This document shows, one piece after another, positions 50,800 to 58,999 of a stretch of 64,000 bases of DNA. Origin of the DNA: Desulfobacterales bacterium (GTDB taxonomy: Bacteria; Desulfobacterota; Desulfobacteria; Desulfobacterales; Desulfosalsimonadaceae); assembly GCA_034520365.1 (NCBI GenBank), contig JAXHNP010000003.1, positions 62,001 to 126,000 on the forward strand, read 5' to 3'. Positions within the stretch are counted from its first letter, which is position 1. Each line of letters begins with the position of its first letter. The position numbers and the translations under genes are program-made. The notes below the pieces were generated by a model. That model worked only from the letters and a program-made list of their open reading frames with translations, was not told where the DNA came from and made no database searches.

Positions 50800-52881
50800 A
50801 TGTTTGAAGCGATTTTGATGATGGGCGGACTGGGGATAATCATCGGCTCCTGTCTGGCACTGGCGTCGAAAGTTTTTTACGTCTATGTTGATCCAAAGGT
50901 TGTTGAAATCGATGAACTCCTGCCCGGGGCCAATTGCGGGGGATGCGGCTATCCCGGCTGCGGCGCCAACGCGGAGGCCGTTGTGGCGGGCGAATCACCG
51001 CCGACTTCCTGTGTGGCCGGAAGTGCTGAACTGGCTGAACAGATCGCAGCGGTGCTCGGCCTGAGTATCGAGGCTAAAGAGCCGGATATTGCCCGGCCCG
51101 GCTGCACCTACGGAGTAGATGAGGCGGCACTCAAATACCGCTACCAGGGCCTTAGCAAATGCCAGGCAGCTGCCATGCTTTATGGGGGGATGAAGGAATG
51201 CCATATCGGGTGTCTGGGGTTGGGCTCCTGCATGACCGCCTGCCCGTTCGACGCCATTACCATGGGCGAGGATCACCTGCCGAAAGTGGACGAGAATAAA
51301 TGCACCGGCTGCGGCACGTGCGAACGGGTATGCCCCAAAAATATTATCAAACTTTCCTCGGTGACGCGCCGGATTTTAAAGGAATACACCACGGAATACT
51401 GCACCACGCCCTGCCAGCGCGCCTGTCCGGCGGGCATCAACATCTGTGAATACATCCGCCAGATCACCCTTGGCGACTATCATAAATCCGTTCAGGTGAT
51501 CAAGGAGCGCAACCCCTTTCCCACGGTGATCGGCAGAATCTGCCCGCGGCCCTGTGAAACCGAATGCCGACGCAATTTAGCCGATGAACCCGTGGCCATT
51601 AACTACCTGAAGCGTTTTGTGGCCGATTATGAAAGAGAAACCGGCACGCGGGTCCAGCCCTACAAAGCCCCGGCAACTCACCGGTCCATCGCTGTGATCG
51701 GCGGCGGGGCGGCGGGCCTTTCCACCGCATTTTTTGCCGCCCGACTGGGCCATGCGCCCACGGTTTTTGAGGCCACCGACCAGGCGGGCGGGCTTCTCAG
51801 AACCGCCATTGCCCAGTATCGCCTGCCGCCGGAAATACTTGACTGGGATATTGACGGGATTTTGGAAATGGGCGTCACCATGCAGACCAACCGGGTGCTG
51901 GGCCGGGATTATACCCTAGCCGGACTTTTGCGCAAGGGCTACGAAGCTGTCTATCTGGCTGCCGGCGGCTGGGACAGCCGTATTGAGCGGATCAAGGACG
52001 CGCCCATGGAAGAGGCGATTCCCGGCACCTATCTCTTGATTGATCTGATGAAAACAGGGCTTGATAATAAAAGCCGCCTTAAGATTAAATCCGATATGGT
52101 GCTGACAGATACCGGCCCGCTTACCGAAGAGGCCATCAATATCTGCCGCCATCTCGGGGCTGAAAATATCACCATCCTTTGCCAGGCCTCCCGGGATAAG
52201 GCCGGTATAGCGGAGGCGGCCATTGACTCGCTGGAAGCGGAAGGCGTTCATTTTGTTTTTAATTCAGCGGTGGCATCGCTTGTTGGCGAGGAAGACCGCC
52301 TGACGGGGATTGAATCAATTGCCCTCACCAGCAGGGAAACCCGGATAATCCCTGCTGAGACCCTGATCCTTGAATCAGGACGCCTGCCGGAACTGATATT
52401 TACCGTCCCGCAGCCGGAAACCGATGGGGAAACGCCGGCCGAAACACCCGAAGCTGAGGCTAAAACCGCCGGGCCGCTCAAATGGATCGGCATTCCGCCG
52501 ACTAAAAATCCGATAGACGGCAAGCGCTCCATCGGCCTGCTCTCAAGCGCGGATGCGGTGACCGACTTTAGTGCAGCCATCCGGGCGATTGCCGCCGGGC
52601 GGCGGGCGGCGGCCGCCATTCACAAACGGATGTACGGGATTGAATTGGACCTGCCGGCGCATGTGATCAGCTGCGATACGATGCTGCAAACTGTCAGCCG
52701 GCTTGACGAAGAGATATCCCCGGCGGCCCGGCAAATTATGCCCATGTGCCGGGTCACTGACGTACCGGCCTATTGCCGGGAAATCGAAAAAGGATTTACG
52801 GAAGAAATGGCCCGGGAAGAAGCCAACCGCTGCCTTCAGTGCGGCGTCATCTGCTACTCCGGCGCCGAAGCCGCCGGATAA
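50800..52881 (+). CDS. rnfB: RnfB fused to a glutamate-synthase-small-subunit-like oxidoreductase
   Basis: A 693-residue protein. Residues 1-25 are a membrane helix. The RnfB cluster domain follows with cysteines in GANCGGCGYPGC (46, 49, 54) and C71. A two-cluster ferredoxin region is at about 135-187 (CLGLGSCMTACPFDA, CTGCGTCERVCPKN). From about 195 it is GltD-like: CTTPCQRACPAGIN, CPRPCETECRR, FAD motif IAVIGGGAAGLSTAFFA, and C-terminal RCLQCGVIC. The second nucleotide-binding site, usually GGGNxAxD, reads TDTGPLTEE, so NAD(P)H binding there is doubtful. The rnfC, D, G, E and A genes are not adjacent. Only rseC follows. Confidence 0.88.
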   Translation: MFEAILMMGGLGIIIGSCLALASKVFYVYVDPKVVEIDELLPGANCGGCGYPGCGANAEAVVAGESPPTSCVAGSAELAEQIAAVLGLSIEAKEPDIARPGCTYGVDEAALKYRYQGLSKCQAAAMLYGGMKECHIGCLGLGSCMTACPFDAITMGEDHLPKVDENKCTGCGTCERVCPKNIIKLSSVTRRILKEYTTEYCTTPCQRACPAGINICEYIRQITLGDYHKSVQVIKERNPFPTVIGRICPRPCETECRRNLADEPVAINYLKRFVADYERETGTRVQPYKAPATHRSIAVIGGGAAGLSTAFFAARLGHAPTVFEATDQAGGLLRTAIAQYRLPPEILDWDIDGILEMGVTMQTNRVLGRDYTLAGLLRKGYEAVYLAAGGWDSRIERIKDAPMEEAIPGTYLLIDLMKTGLDNKSRLKIKSDMVLTDTGPLTEEAINICRHLGAENITILCQASRDKAGIAEAAIDSLEAEGVHFVFNSAVASLVGEEDRLTGIESIALTSRETRIIPAETLILESGRLPELIFTVPQPETDGETPAETPEAEAKTAGPLKWIGIPPTKNPIDGKRSIGLLSSADAVTDFSAAIRAIAAGRRAAAAIHKRMYGIELDLPAHVISCDTMLQTVSRLDEEISPAARQIMPMCRVTDVPAYCREIEKGFTEEMAREEANRCLQCGVICYSGAEAAG

Positions 52882-52960
52882 ACAAACATCAATCCGAAAA
52901 ACAGGCTGGCGGCGTCTCGTTATCTTCCGCCCGCCTGAAATATAAGGCGGAAAGTTTTTC

Positions 52961-53449
52961 ATGGCTTTAGAAGAAGGCATTGTCACCCGGGCAAACGGGG
53001 AGACAGCCTTTATCACGACCCGACGAACCACTGCCTGCGAAGGCTGCTCCGAGCGCCATGTCTGCCACAGCACGGGCAATGTCAAGGAGATCGAAATCGA
53101 AGTGGCCAACCCGCTGGGGGCAAAACCGGGCGACACGGTATTGGTGGCATTCAAAACCAGCCAGCTCGTAACCCTCTCGTTTATGCTCTACGTCTTCCCC
53201 ATCATCGCCATGGTGATTGGTGCGCTTTTCGGCAATTCCGTGGCTGAAAACTTTAGCGGCGATCCCTCCATTTTTGCCGCGGTCTTCGGGTTCCTGTTCT
53301 TCGGCATAGCCATGTCCGTCATTAAATTAAAGGACAATCAGGCCAAAAAAACCGGTCAGTATCGTCCGGTAATTACGGAAATCAAAAAAAAAGGCCCGCC
53401 CAAAGAAACCGACCCGCTATCCGGATGCACGGTGTGCCGCCCGGACTAG
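52961..53449 (+). CDS. rseC: RseC/MucC-family (SoxR-reducing system) membrane protein
   Basis: A 162-residue protein with a cysteine-bearing N-terminal domain (C26, C29, C35 in TACEGCSERHVC) and two membrane helices (LSFMLYVFPIIAMVIGALFG and IFAAVFGFLFFGIAMSVI). This is the RseC/MucC layout. In E. coli RseC works with the Rsx (Rnf-type) complex in reducing SoxR. Co-occurrence here with RnfB supports a function with Rnf-type electron transfer. It starts 79 bases after rnfB, and its stop codon overlaps that of the convergent kamA-like gene. Confidence 0.85.
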   Translation: MALEEGIVTRANGETAFITTRRTTACEGCSERHVCHSTGNVKEIEIEVANPLGAKPGDTVLVAFKTSQLVTLSFMLYVFPIIAMVIGALFGNSVAENFSGDPSIFAAVFGFLFFGIAMSVIKLKDNQAKKTGQYRPVITEIKKKGPPKETDPLSGCTVCRPD

Positions 53450-54543
53450 TGCCCATCACCCGGCAGCGGATATTCAAACACCACCCCGTCGTAATTCTTA
53501 ACCAGTAGGCTGTCTTCGCGGATTTGCTTGATATACTCGGGCAGCAGCGGAATTTTGCCCCCGCCGCCGGGCAGGTCGATCATGTATTGGGGAACCCCCA
53601 TGCCGGAAATCCGGCCCCTTAGCTCCCGCATGATATGAAGGCCGTCTGCAATGCTTGTCCGAAAGTGCCGGGTGCCTTCCACCGGATCGGCATGATGCAG
53701 ATAATAGGGGCGGATGCGGTTTCTTAAAAGCATACGCATGAGCTGCATCATGGTTTCCGCATCGTCATTTACCCCTTTTAACAGCACAGTCTGACTGCCC
53801 AGAGGGATGCCGGCATCAGCGAGCCGCCGGCAGGCGGCCGCTGCCTCGGGGGTCATTTCTGACGGATGATTGAACTGGACATTTAAATAAAGCGGCGCAT
53901 ATTCAGCCAGAAGGCTGACCAGGGCGGGTGTGATCCGCTGCGGCAGGGTGCAGGGGGCGCGCGAGTGGATTCGTATAAGATCCACGTGCCCTATATGTTT
54001 TAAATCCGTTAAAATTTCCGCCAGCCATTCATCTGAAACAAGCAGCGGATCGCCGCCGGACAGGATCACTTCTTTGATGGCGGTCTGCTGCCGGATGTAG
54101 TCAAGCCCCTGCCCCACGGATTCCCGGGTGATCCGCTGATTTTTCCCCGTCCCGCGTTTGCGCATGCAGTGCCGGCAATACATGGCGCACTGATTCGATA
54201 TCATAAACACCACGCGATCCGGATACCGATGGATGAGATGCGGCACCGGCGACTGCGGCTCTTCCGCCAGCGGATCCGGTAAAAGCGCCGGATCTTCATC
54301 CAACTCGGCCAAATCCGGCACGGCCTGCCGCCATAAAGGAGCCCCGGCGGATTGAATGACGGATAAAAAATAGGGGTTGATGCGCATGGGATATTTCTGG
54401 ACCACCCGGCGCACCGCATCCGGATCAACGGACAGATGGCCGGCCAGGCGATCCGCAGAAGTAATGCTTTCCGCCAAAAGCGTCCGCCAATCAGAGGCAT
54501 TGTAAATAGCATTCCGGCCAGCGGTCAAACCACCCCCAACCAA
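53446..54543 (-). CDS. KamA-family radical-SAM aminomutase
   Basis: A 365-residue radical-SAM protein of the lysine 2,3-aminomutase family. The cluster cysteines are in SNQCAMYCRHCMRKR (CxxxCxxC). LSGGDPLLVSDE is the family glycine-rich motif. The pyridoxal-phosphate lysine is in DLPGGGGKIPLLPEY. It is shorter than clostridial KamA and near EpmB in size, so it may form beta-lysine for osmoprotection or modify elongation factor P. No epmA or efp is seen here. The predicted start is a TTG at 54543 with no good ribosome-binding site, so the N-terminus is uncertain. Confidence 0.85.
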   Translation of the reverse strand: MVGGGLTAGRNAIYNASDWRTLLAESITSADRLAGHLSVDPDAVRRVVQKYPMRINPYFLSVIQSAGAPLWRQAVPDLAELDEDPALLPDPLAEEPQSPVPHLIHRYPDRVVFMISNQCAMYCRHCMRKRGTGKNQRITRESVGQGLDYIRQQTAIKEVILSGGDPLLVSDEWLAEILTDLKHIGHVDLIRIHSRAPCTLPQRITPALVSLLAEYAPLYLNVQFNHPSEMTPEAAAACRRLADAGIPLGSQTVLLKGVNDDAETMMQLMRMLLRNRIRPYYLHHADPVEGTRHFRTSIADGLHIMRELRGRISGMGVPQYMIDLPGGGGKIPLLPEYIKQIREDSLLVKNYDGVVFEYPLPGDGH

Positions 54544-54598
54544 TTTTTGAAAGGCATCGATAAAAAGGCTGACAAACGGGCGGTTTCAGCAAAAGGAA

Positions 54599-55618
54599 TT
54601 ATCTGCATAAGCCCACGCCATGAATAATCGCACCGCATTCCGGGCACTGGTTTCTCTGGATGCGGTTTTCTGATACAAAAAATCCCCGCCGATCCATCAG
54701 TCGGCAGCCGCATTGATAACAATATGTGCATTCGCCGGCCTCGCCCGGGACATTGCCGGTATAGACATACTTAAGCCCCGCATCAATCCCGATCTGCCGG
54801 GCTTGGAGAAGAGTTTGAACCGGGGTGGGCGGCCGGTCGGTAAGCTGGTAGCAGGGATGGAAGCGGCTCACATGCCAAGGGGTCTCGCTGCCCAGATCAC
54901 TGGCAATAAATCCGGCCAGTTTTTCAAGCTCCGCCGGATCATCGTTTAGACCCGGGATGATAAGCGTTGTCACCTCGACAAAAATATCCAGGGTCTTCAT
55001 CTGGCGCAGTGTCTCCATAACCGGCAAAAGCCTTGCACTGCATATGGATTTATAAAAATCTTCGGAAAATGCCTTAAGATCCACATTGGCCGCATCCAGA
55101 TACGGACAGATCATCTCCAGCGCCTGTTCCGACATATACCCGTTAGTGACAAAAATGTTTTTAAGCCCGCGCTGATGGCCCAATTTGGCCGTATCCAGAG
55201 CGAGTTCAAAAAAGACGGTGGGTTCGGTATAGGTATAGGCAATGGATTTGCATCCCGCGGCCCGGGCCTCAGCCACCATCCCCTCAGGAGTGGCTCGGCT
55301 GCCGGCAATGCGGCCCTGATGGTCGCTGGCCATATGGGCAATATCTGCGTTCTGGCAGAACCGGCATCTGAAATTGCAGCCCGCCGTGCCGATGGAATAG
55401 GCCAAGGTGCCGGGGAAAAAATGAAACAGGGGTTTTTTTTCAATGGGATCCACGTGCCGGGCAATGATCCGGTCATAGACCCGCGTGCGTAATACCCCGC
55501 CCCGATTTTCCCGGACATTACAAATCCCCAGCCGGCCGTCCTTGATCACGCAATGGTGACGGCAGAGATAGCATTGAACCTTTTTGTCGTCTTGTTTTTC
55601 GTAGAGTTTGGCTTCCAT
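54599..55618 (-). CDS. amrS: AmmeMemoRadiSam-system radical-SAM enzyme
   Basis: A 339-residue radical-SAM protein of the AmrS/PflA-like group. An N-terminal cysteine-rich segment (VQCYLCRHHCVIKDGRLGICNVREN) precedes the cluster motif GCNFRCRFCQN. A further zinc-ribbon-like tail follows (CTYCYQCGCRLM ... CPECGAI). The usual partners AmrA (AMMECR1) and AmrB (Memo) are not in the window. The biological reaction is unknown. It lies just upstream of the KamA-like gene, 55 bases away on the same strand. Confidence 0.88.
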   Translation of the reverse strand: MEAKLYEKQDDKKVQCYLCRHHCVIKDGRLGICNVRENRGGVLRTRVYDRIIARHVDPIEKKPLFHFFPGTLAYSIGTAGCNFRCRFCQNADIAHMASDHQGRIAGSRATPEGMVAEARAAGCKSIAYTYTEPTVFFELALDTAKLGHQRGLKNIFVTNGYMSEQALEMICPYLDAANVDLKAFSEDFYKSICSARLLPVMETLRQMKTLDIFVEVTTLIIPGLNDDPAELEKLAGFIASDLGSETPWHVSRFHPCYQLTDRPPTPVQTLLQARQIGIDAGLKYVYTGNVPGEAGECTYCYQCGCRLMDRRGFFVSENRIQRNQCPECGAIIHGVGLCR

Positions 55619-55662
55619 CGGGGCTCCTCCGGGACAATAAGCCGGGACAGCACGCTCCCCGG

Positions 55663-56481
55663 TTATTCCGAAGACGCGGCCCTCTCCGTTTGGTTCGGCA
55701 GCCCATGGGTGCCGGTTGAATGGCCGGGACAGGAAACCACTTGCTTGGCGGGGTTGGCCCGGTTCGATACCACCTTCAGGGCAAGGGGGGTGGTTCTGAA
55801 TTTAGGAACCGGCAGGGCCATAATGCCGGCAAACGCCCCGAAAGGAATCTTCTGCACCATTTTCGAGGACTCCAGCCGGTAAACAAACGGATGGGTGCGC
55901 CCGGGCAGCAGGCAAACCGTGCGCCAGAACATGGGCACATCACCGATAAGCATTCGAAACAGATGTTTGACGTCCCCGATGCTCAAAAACCGGGCCTGAC
56001 TGTATACCGTCGGCCTGAATATGGACTTGATCCGCCGGTTGATCGATTTTAAGGCGTATTTGTTCAGCACCCCCACAAATACCCCGTCCTTTGCCACCCG
56101 GCAGGCCTCTGCCAACGCCTTCCTCGGATCATCGACGAATTCCAGGGTTAAGCACAAAACGGCATAATGAAAATAATTGTCGTCAAATGGCAGGTCTTCT
56201 GCATACGCCCGGTGGAGATCCACCCGATGGCCCAGCTTGGCGTGGGCAATATCGAGCATAGACGGGGAGGCATCCACGCCGGTTAAATAGGCGCCCTTGT
56301 CCATAAAAGGCAGCAGACTATGCCCGGTGCCGCATCCGATATCGATCAGCCGCTTGCCGCACAGGGGCTGAATCATCTCGAGCATCACCCGGTTTTCCAG
56401 CTCCAGGGTCACCTGGTTTTCCCGCTGGTTTAACCACTCATCGTAGGCCTGGGCCTCTTTATGATCAAAGACATATCCCAT
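55663..56481 (-). CDS. Class I SAM-dependent methyltransferase
   Basis: A 272-residue cytoplasmic methyltransferase. The SAM motif is LIDIGCGTGHSLLPFMDKG, followed by TGVDASPSMLDIAHAKLG, and motif II is YFHYAVLCLTLEFVDDP. It is of the ubiquinone/menaquinone-type (Methyltransf_11) group, but the substrate is unknown. The final 35 residues lack family similarity and are rich in Ser, Thr and Pro. It precedes amrS by 44 bases. Confidence 0.8.
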   Translation of the reverse strand: MGYVFDHKEAQAYDEWLNQRENQVTLELENRVMLEMIQPLCGKRLIDIGCGTGHSLLPFMDKGAYLTGVDASPSMLDIAHAKLGHRVDLHRAYAEDLPFDDNYFHYAVLCLTLEFVDDPRKALAEACRVAKDGVFVGVLNKYALKSINRRIKSIFRPTVYSQARFLSIGDVKHLFRMLIGDVPMFWRTVCLLPGRTHPFVYRLESSKMVQKIPFGAFAGIMALPVPKFRTTPLALKVVSNRANPAKQVVSCPGHSTGTHGLPNQTERAASSE

Positions 56482-56873
56482 AATAAATCTTTGTAATGAA
56501 AACCCACGGCTTTTTCAAGACCAAACCCCGGGCTTCTAAGTAACTTCACGGGTTTTAGGTTTTGGGTATTAGGTATTAGGTGTAAAATTAAAGTGTTCAG
56601 GTTTCAGTGTTCAGTGTTCAGGCATACAAGAATTTTGGCTCGCTCGCATAATATTTCCTGAAACCTGAAACCTGAAACCTATTATTCTTTTTTCCCTCAG
56701 CGCCTTTAAAGTTACTTTTACGCTCGGGTCCGGGCAAACGGCCCGGGGAAATACCTCCAAAGTCCCGCCGCATAGCCTGTTTTTACTTTTTGCGCTTGTT
56801 TCTCCCCGGTTCTGTTGTTAGATTTATGGCGTTTGAATGAACCTGCGCCGCTTCGGCAGAAAGTGGAAATTCC
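56482..56873. other. Divergent intergenic region with composite repeat
   Basis: This gap separates the minus-strand methyltransferase from the plus-strand dapF-like gene. It is mostly filled by copy 2 of the composite repeat (56534-56760). The following bases to 56873 show no clear promoter. Confidence 0.5.
56534..56760. repeat. ~227-bp composite repeat, copy 2
   Basis: The left arm begins TTCTAAGTAACTTCACGG and includes GGGTATTAGGTATTAGG. The right arm (56702-56760) has GCCTTTAAAGTTACTTT, a hairpin CCGGGCaaacGGCCCGGG and AATACCTCCAA. Both arms match copy 1 at 14171-14405. The centre is unrelated and contains tandem CTGAAACCTGAAACCTGAAACC and inverted GTTTCAGTGTTCAG stretches. Confidence 0.75.
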
Positions 56874-57746
56874 ATGCGATTTGATAAATACCACGGATTG
56901 GGAAATGACTACGTTGTAATGGATCCGGCGGAGTGCGGCCATGAAATGCCGGGCAGGCGGATTCGGCTTATCTGTCACCGGAACTACGGCCTCGGCGCAG
57001 ACGGCATCCTGCTCGGGCCGTTTATGGATGAAGCCGCGGATGCCGGGGTCCGGATTTTCAACCCGGACGGCAGTGAGGCGGAGAAAAGCGGAAACGGGCT
57101 CCGCATTTTTGCCAGATACCTCTGGGATCGCGGCATGGTCAAAAATCCTCATATCACCATTAAAACCGCCGGCGGCATTGTGCACAGCCGAAAGGATGCT
57201 TCCGGGTTGATCAGCGTGGACATGGGCAAAATCACCTTTCTAAGCGATGAAATCCCCGTTGCCGGGCCATCCCGGGAAGTCATTCAGGAAGAAATCCGGA
57301 TCGGGGAAACGCCCCTCACTATCTCCGCCGCCGGAATCGGCAATCCGCACTGCGTGATTTTAAAAACGGAAATCTCTGAAAAAGAAACACGGGCCCTGGG
57401 CCCTCAATTGGAAACCCATGCGCTGTTTCCCAATCGGACCAATGTGCAATTCGTAAAGCCCCTGGATCGCTCAAATATCCGGATCGAAATCTGGGAACGG
57501 GGGGCGGGCTATACGCTGGCTTCGGGCAGCAGCAGCGCAGCGGCCGCCGCCGTGGCCCACCGCCTGGGCGTCTGCGATCCGGATGTCACGGTCCATATGC
57601 CCGGCGGCAATCTAACGATCCACATAAATCCGGACCAGCAGGTCAGCCTGAAAGGGCCGGTCATCCGGGTCGCGGAAGGCGTCCTTCATGCGGAACTTTT
57701 TGACCAGCAGCTGCCGGAACAAACCGAAACCAGCCATATCGATTAA
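56874..57746 (+). CDS. dapF: Diaminopimelate-epimerase-like protein with both catalytic Cys replaced by Ser
   Basis: A 290-residue protein of the DapF fold. Substrate-binding residues of DapF are kept: N11 (GLGNDY), N64 (FNPDGS), N157 (GIGNPH), N190 (NRTNVQFV), E208-R209 (WERG). The two catalytic cysteines are not. The first site reads EKSGNG with Ser72 in place of the usual EQCGNG, and the second reads LASGSSSA with Ser217 in place of LACGTG. Enzymatic epimerisation by the usual two-thiol mechanism is therefore unlikely. It may use serines poorly, have another reaction, or be non-catalytic. It is four bases upstream of moeA in the same operon. Confidence 0.85.
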   Translation: MRFDKYHGLGNDYVVMDPAECGHEMPGRRIRLICHRNYGLGADGILLGPFMDEAADAGVRIFNPDGSEAEKSGNGLRIFARYLWDRGMVKNPHITIKTAGGIVHSRKDASGLISVDMGKITFLSDEIPVAGPSREVIQEEIRIGETPLTISAAGIGNPHCVILKTEISEKETRALGPQLETHALFPNRTNVQFVKPLDRSNIRIEIWERGAGYTLASGSSSAAAAAVAHRLGVCDPDVTVHMPGGNLTIHINPDQQVSLKGPVIRVAEGVLHAELFDQQLPEQTETSHID

Positions 57747-57749
57747 AAA

Positions 57750-58985
57750 ATGACGGAATTCTTTCAAGTCACCCCCATTGAAACGGTTTTTGAATACATG
57801 CCCCGGTTTTCCGGGATGGATACGGAAAAGGTCCCGCTGTTTTCCGCCAGCAGCCGAATCCTTGCGGAAAACATAATCCCGGCAACCGATTATCCGGATT
57901 TTAACCGCGCCACCATGGACGGCTACGCGGTGAAAGCCGAGGCAACATTCGGCGCCTCCGAAGCCAATCCGGTGTATCTTTCTCTTGCCGGCAGTATCGC
58001 CATGGGTGAGACGCCGTCAGCCGGTATCCGCCCGGAGGAGACCATGGCCATCTCCACCGGCGGCATGCTGCCAAACGGGGCGGACGGTGTGGTCATGCGC
58101 GAATATGTCACCCAGCTCGATCATGCCACCATAGAAATCGTGCGAAGCCTTGCCCCCTGGTCAAACGTGATCGCCGCGGGAGAAGATATGAAGGCGGGCG
58201 AAACCGTAATCCCGGCCGGGACCCGGCTTCGGCCCCAGGAATTGGGAACCCTGGCAGCCCTGGGAAGAAACCCCATCCCTGTTTTTAAAAAGCCCTTGAT
58301 CGGGATTATTTCCACCGGTGATGAGATACTTCCCATTGAAGCCATGCCAGCGTCCGGCCAGATCCGGGACATCAACACCTATACCCTGGCGGGCATGGTC
58401 GAAAACTGCGGCGGCCGCTTCCGATCTTACGGGATCATTGCCGATGATGCCCAAGCATTACACGACGTATGTCTCCGGGCAATGACGGAGGTGGATATGC
58501 TCCTGATCTCCGGCGGCAGCTCAGTGGGCACCCGGGATATAACCATCCAGGCCGTCTCTGACCTGCCGGATGCGGAGATACTCGTGCACGGCATTCCGTT
58601 AAGCCCCGGAAAACCGACAATTCTTGCCAGGTCCGGGCGGCTCCCGATCTGGGGCCTTCCCGGCCAGGTGACATCGGCCATGATCGTATTTGACCGGGTG
58701 GTCCGCCGGTTTATCGAATACGCATCCGGCCTGGACATGGCCCTGACAAACCCGGACATCCGGGTCCCGGCTACCCTGACCCGAAATCTCAATTCCACGC
58801 CGGGCCGCACGGATTATATACGGACCCGGCTTACGGCAAGTGATAACGGCTATATGGCCGAGCCCATCCTTGGCAAATCCGGACTCATCCATACCATGAT
58901 CAAGGCGGACGGCCTGATTGAAATCGACATGAATACCGAGGGGCTTGAAAAAGGCGCCCGGGTTAACGTCATACTATTCAGATAA
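57750..58985 (+). CDS. moeA: MoeA, molybdopterin molybdenumtransferase
   Basis: A 411-residue MoeA, which inserts molybdate (or tungstate) into adenylylated molybdopterin. Visible are DYPDFNRATMDGYAV at about 49-63, the central MoaB-like domain with ISTGDEIL and ISGGSSVGTRD, and GLPGQVTSAMIVF. The N-terminus has no signal peptide. It starts four bases after the dapF-like stop, and the second moeA follows 14 bases downstream. Two copies may serve molybdenum and tungsten separately. Confidence 0.92.
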   Translation: MTEFFQVTPIETVFEYMPRFSGMDTEKVPLFSASSRILAENIIPATDYPDFNRATMDGYAVKAEATFGASEANPVYLSLAGSIAMGETPSAGIRPEETMAISTGGMLPNGADGVVMREYVTQLDHATIEIVRSLAPWSNVIAAGEDMKAGETVIPAGTRLRPQELGTLAALGRNPIPVFKKPLIGIISTGDEILPIEAMPASGQIRDINTYTLAGMVENCGGRFRSYGIIADDAQALHDVCLRAMTEVDMLLISGGSSVGTRDITIQAVSDLPDAEILVHGIPLSPGKPTILARSGRLPIWGLPGQVTSAMIVFDRVVRRFIEYASGLDMALTNPDIRVPATLTRNLNSTPGRTDYIRTRLTASDNGYMAEPILGKSGLIHTMIKADGLIEIDMNTEGLEKGARVNVILFR

Positions 58986-58999
58986 GAGATGTACTGGTT

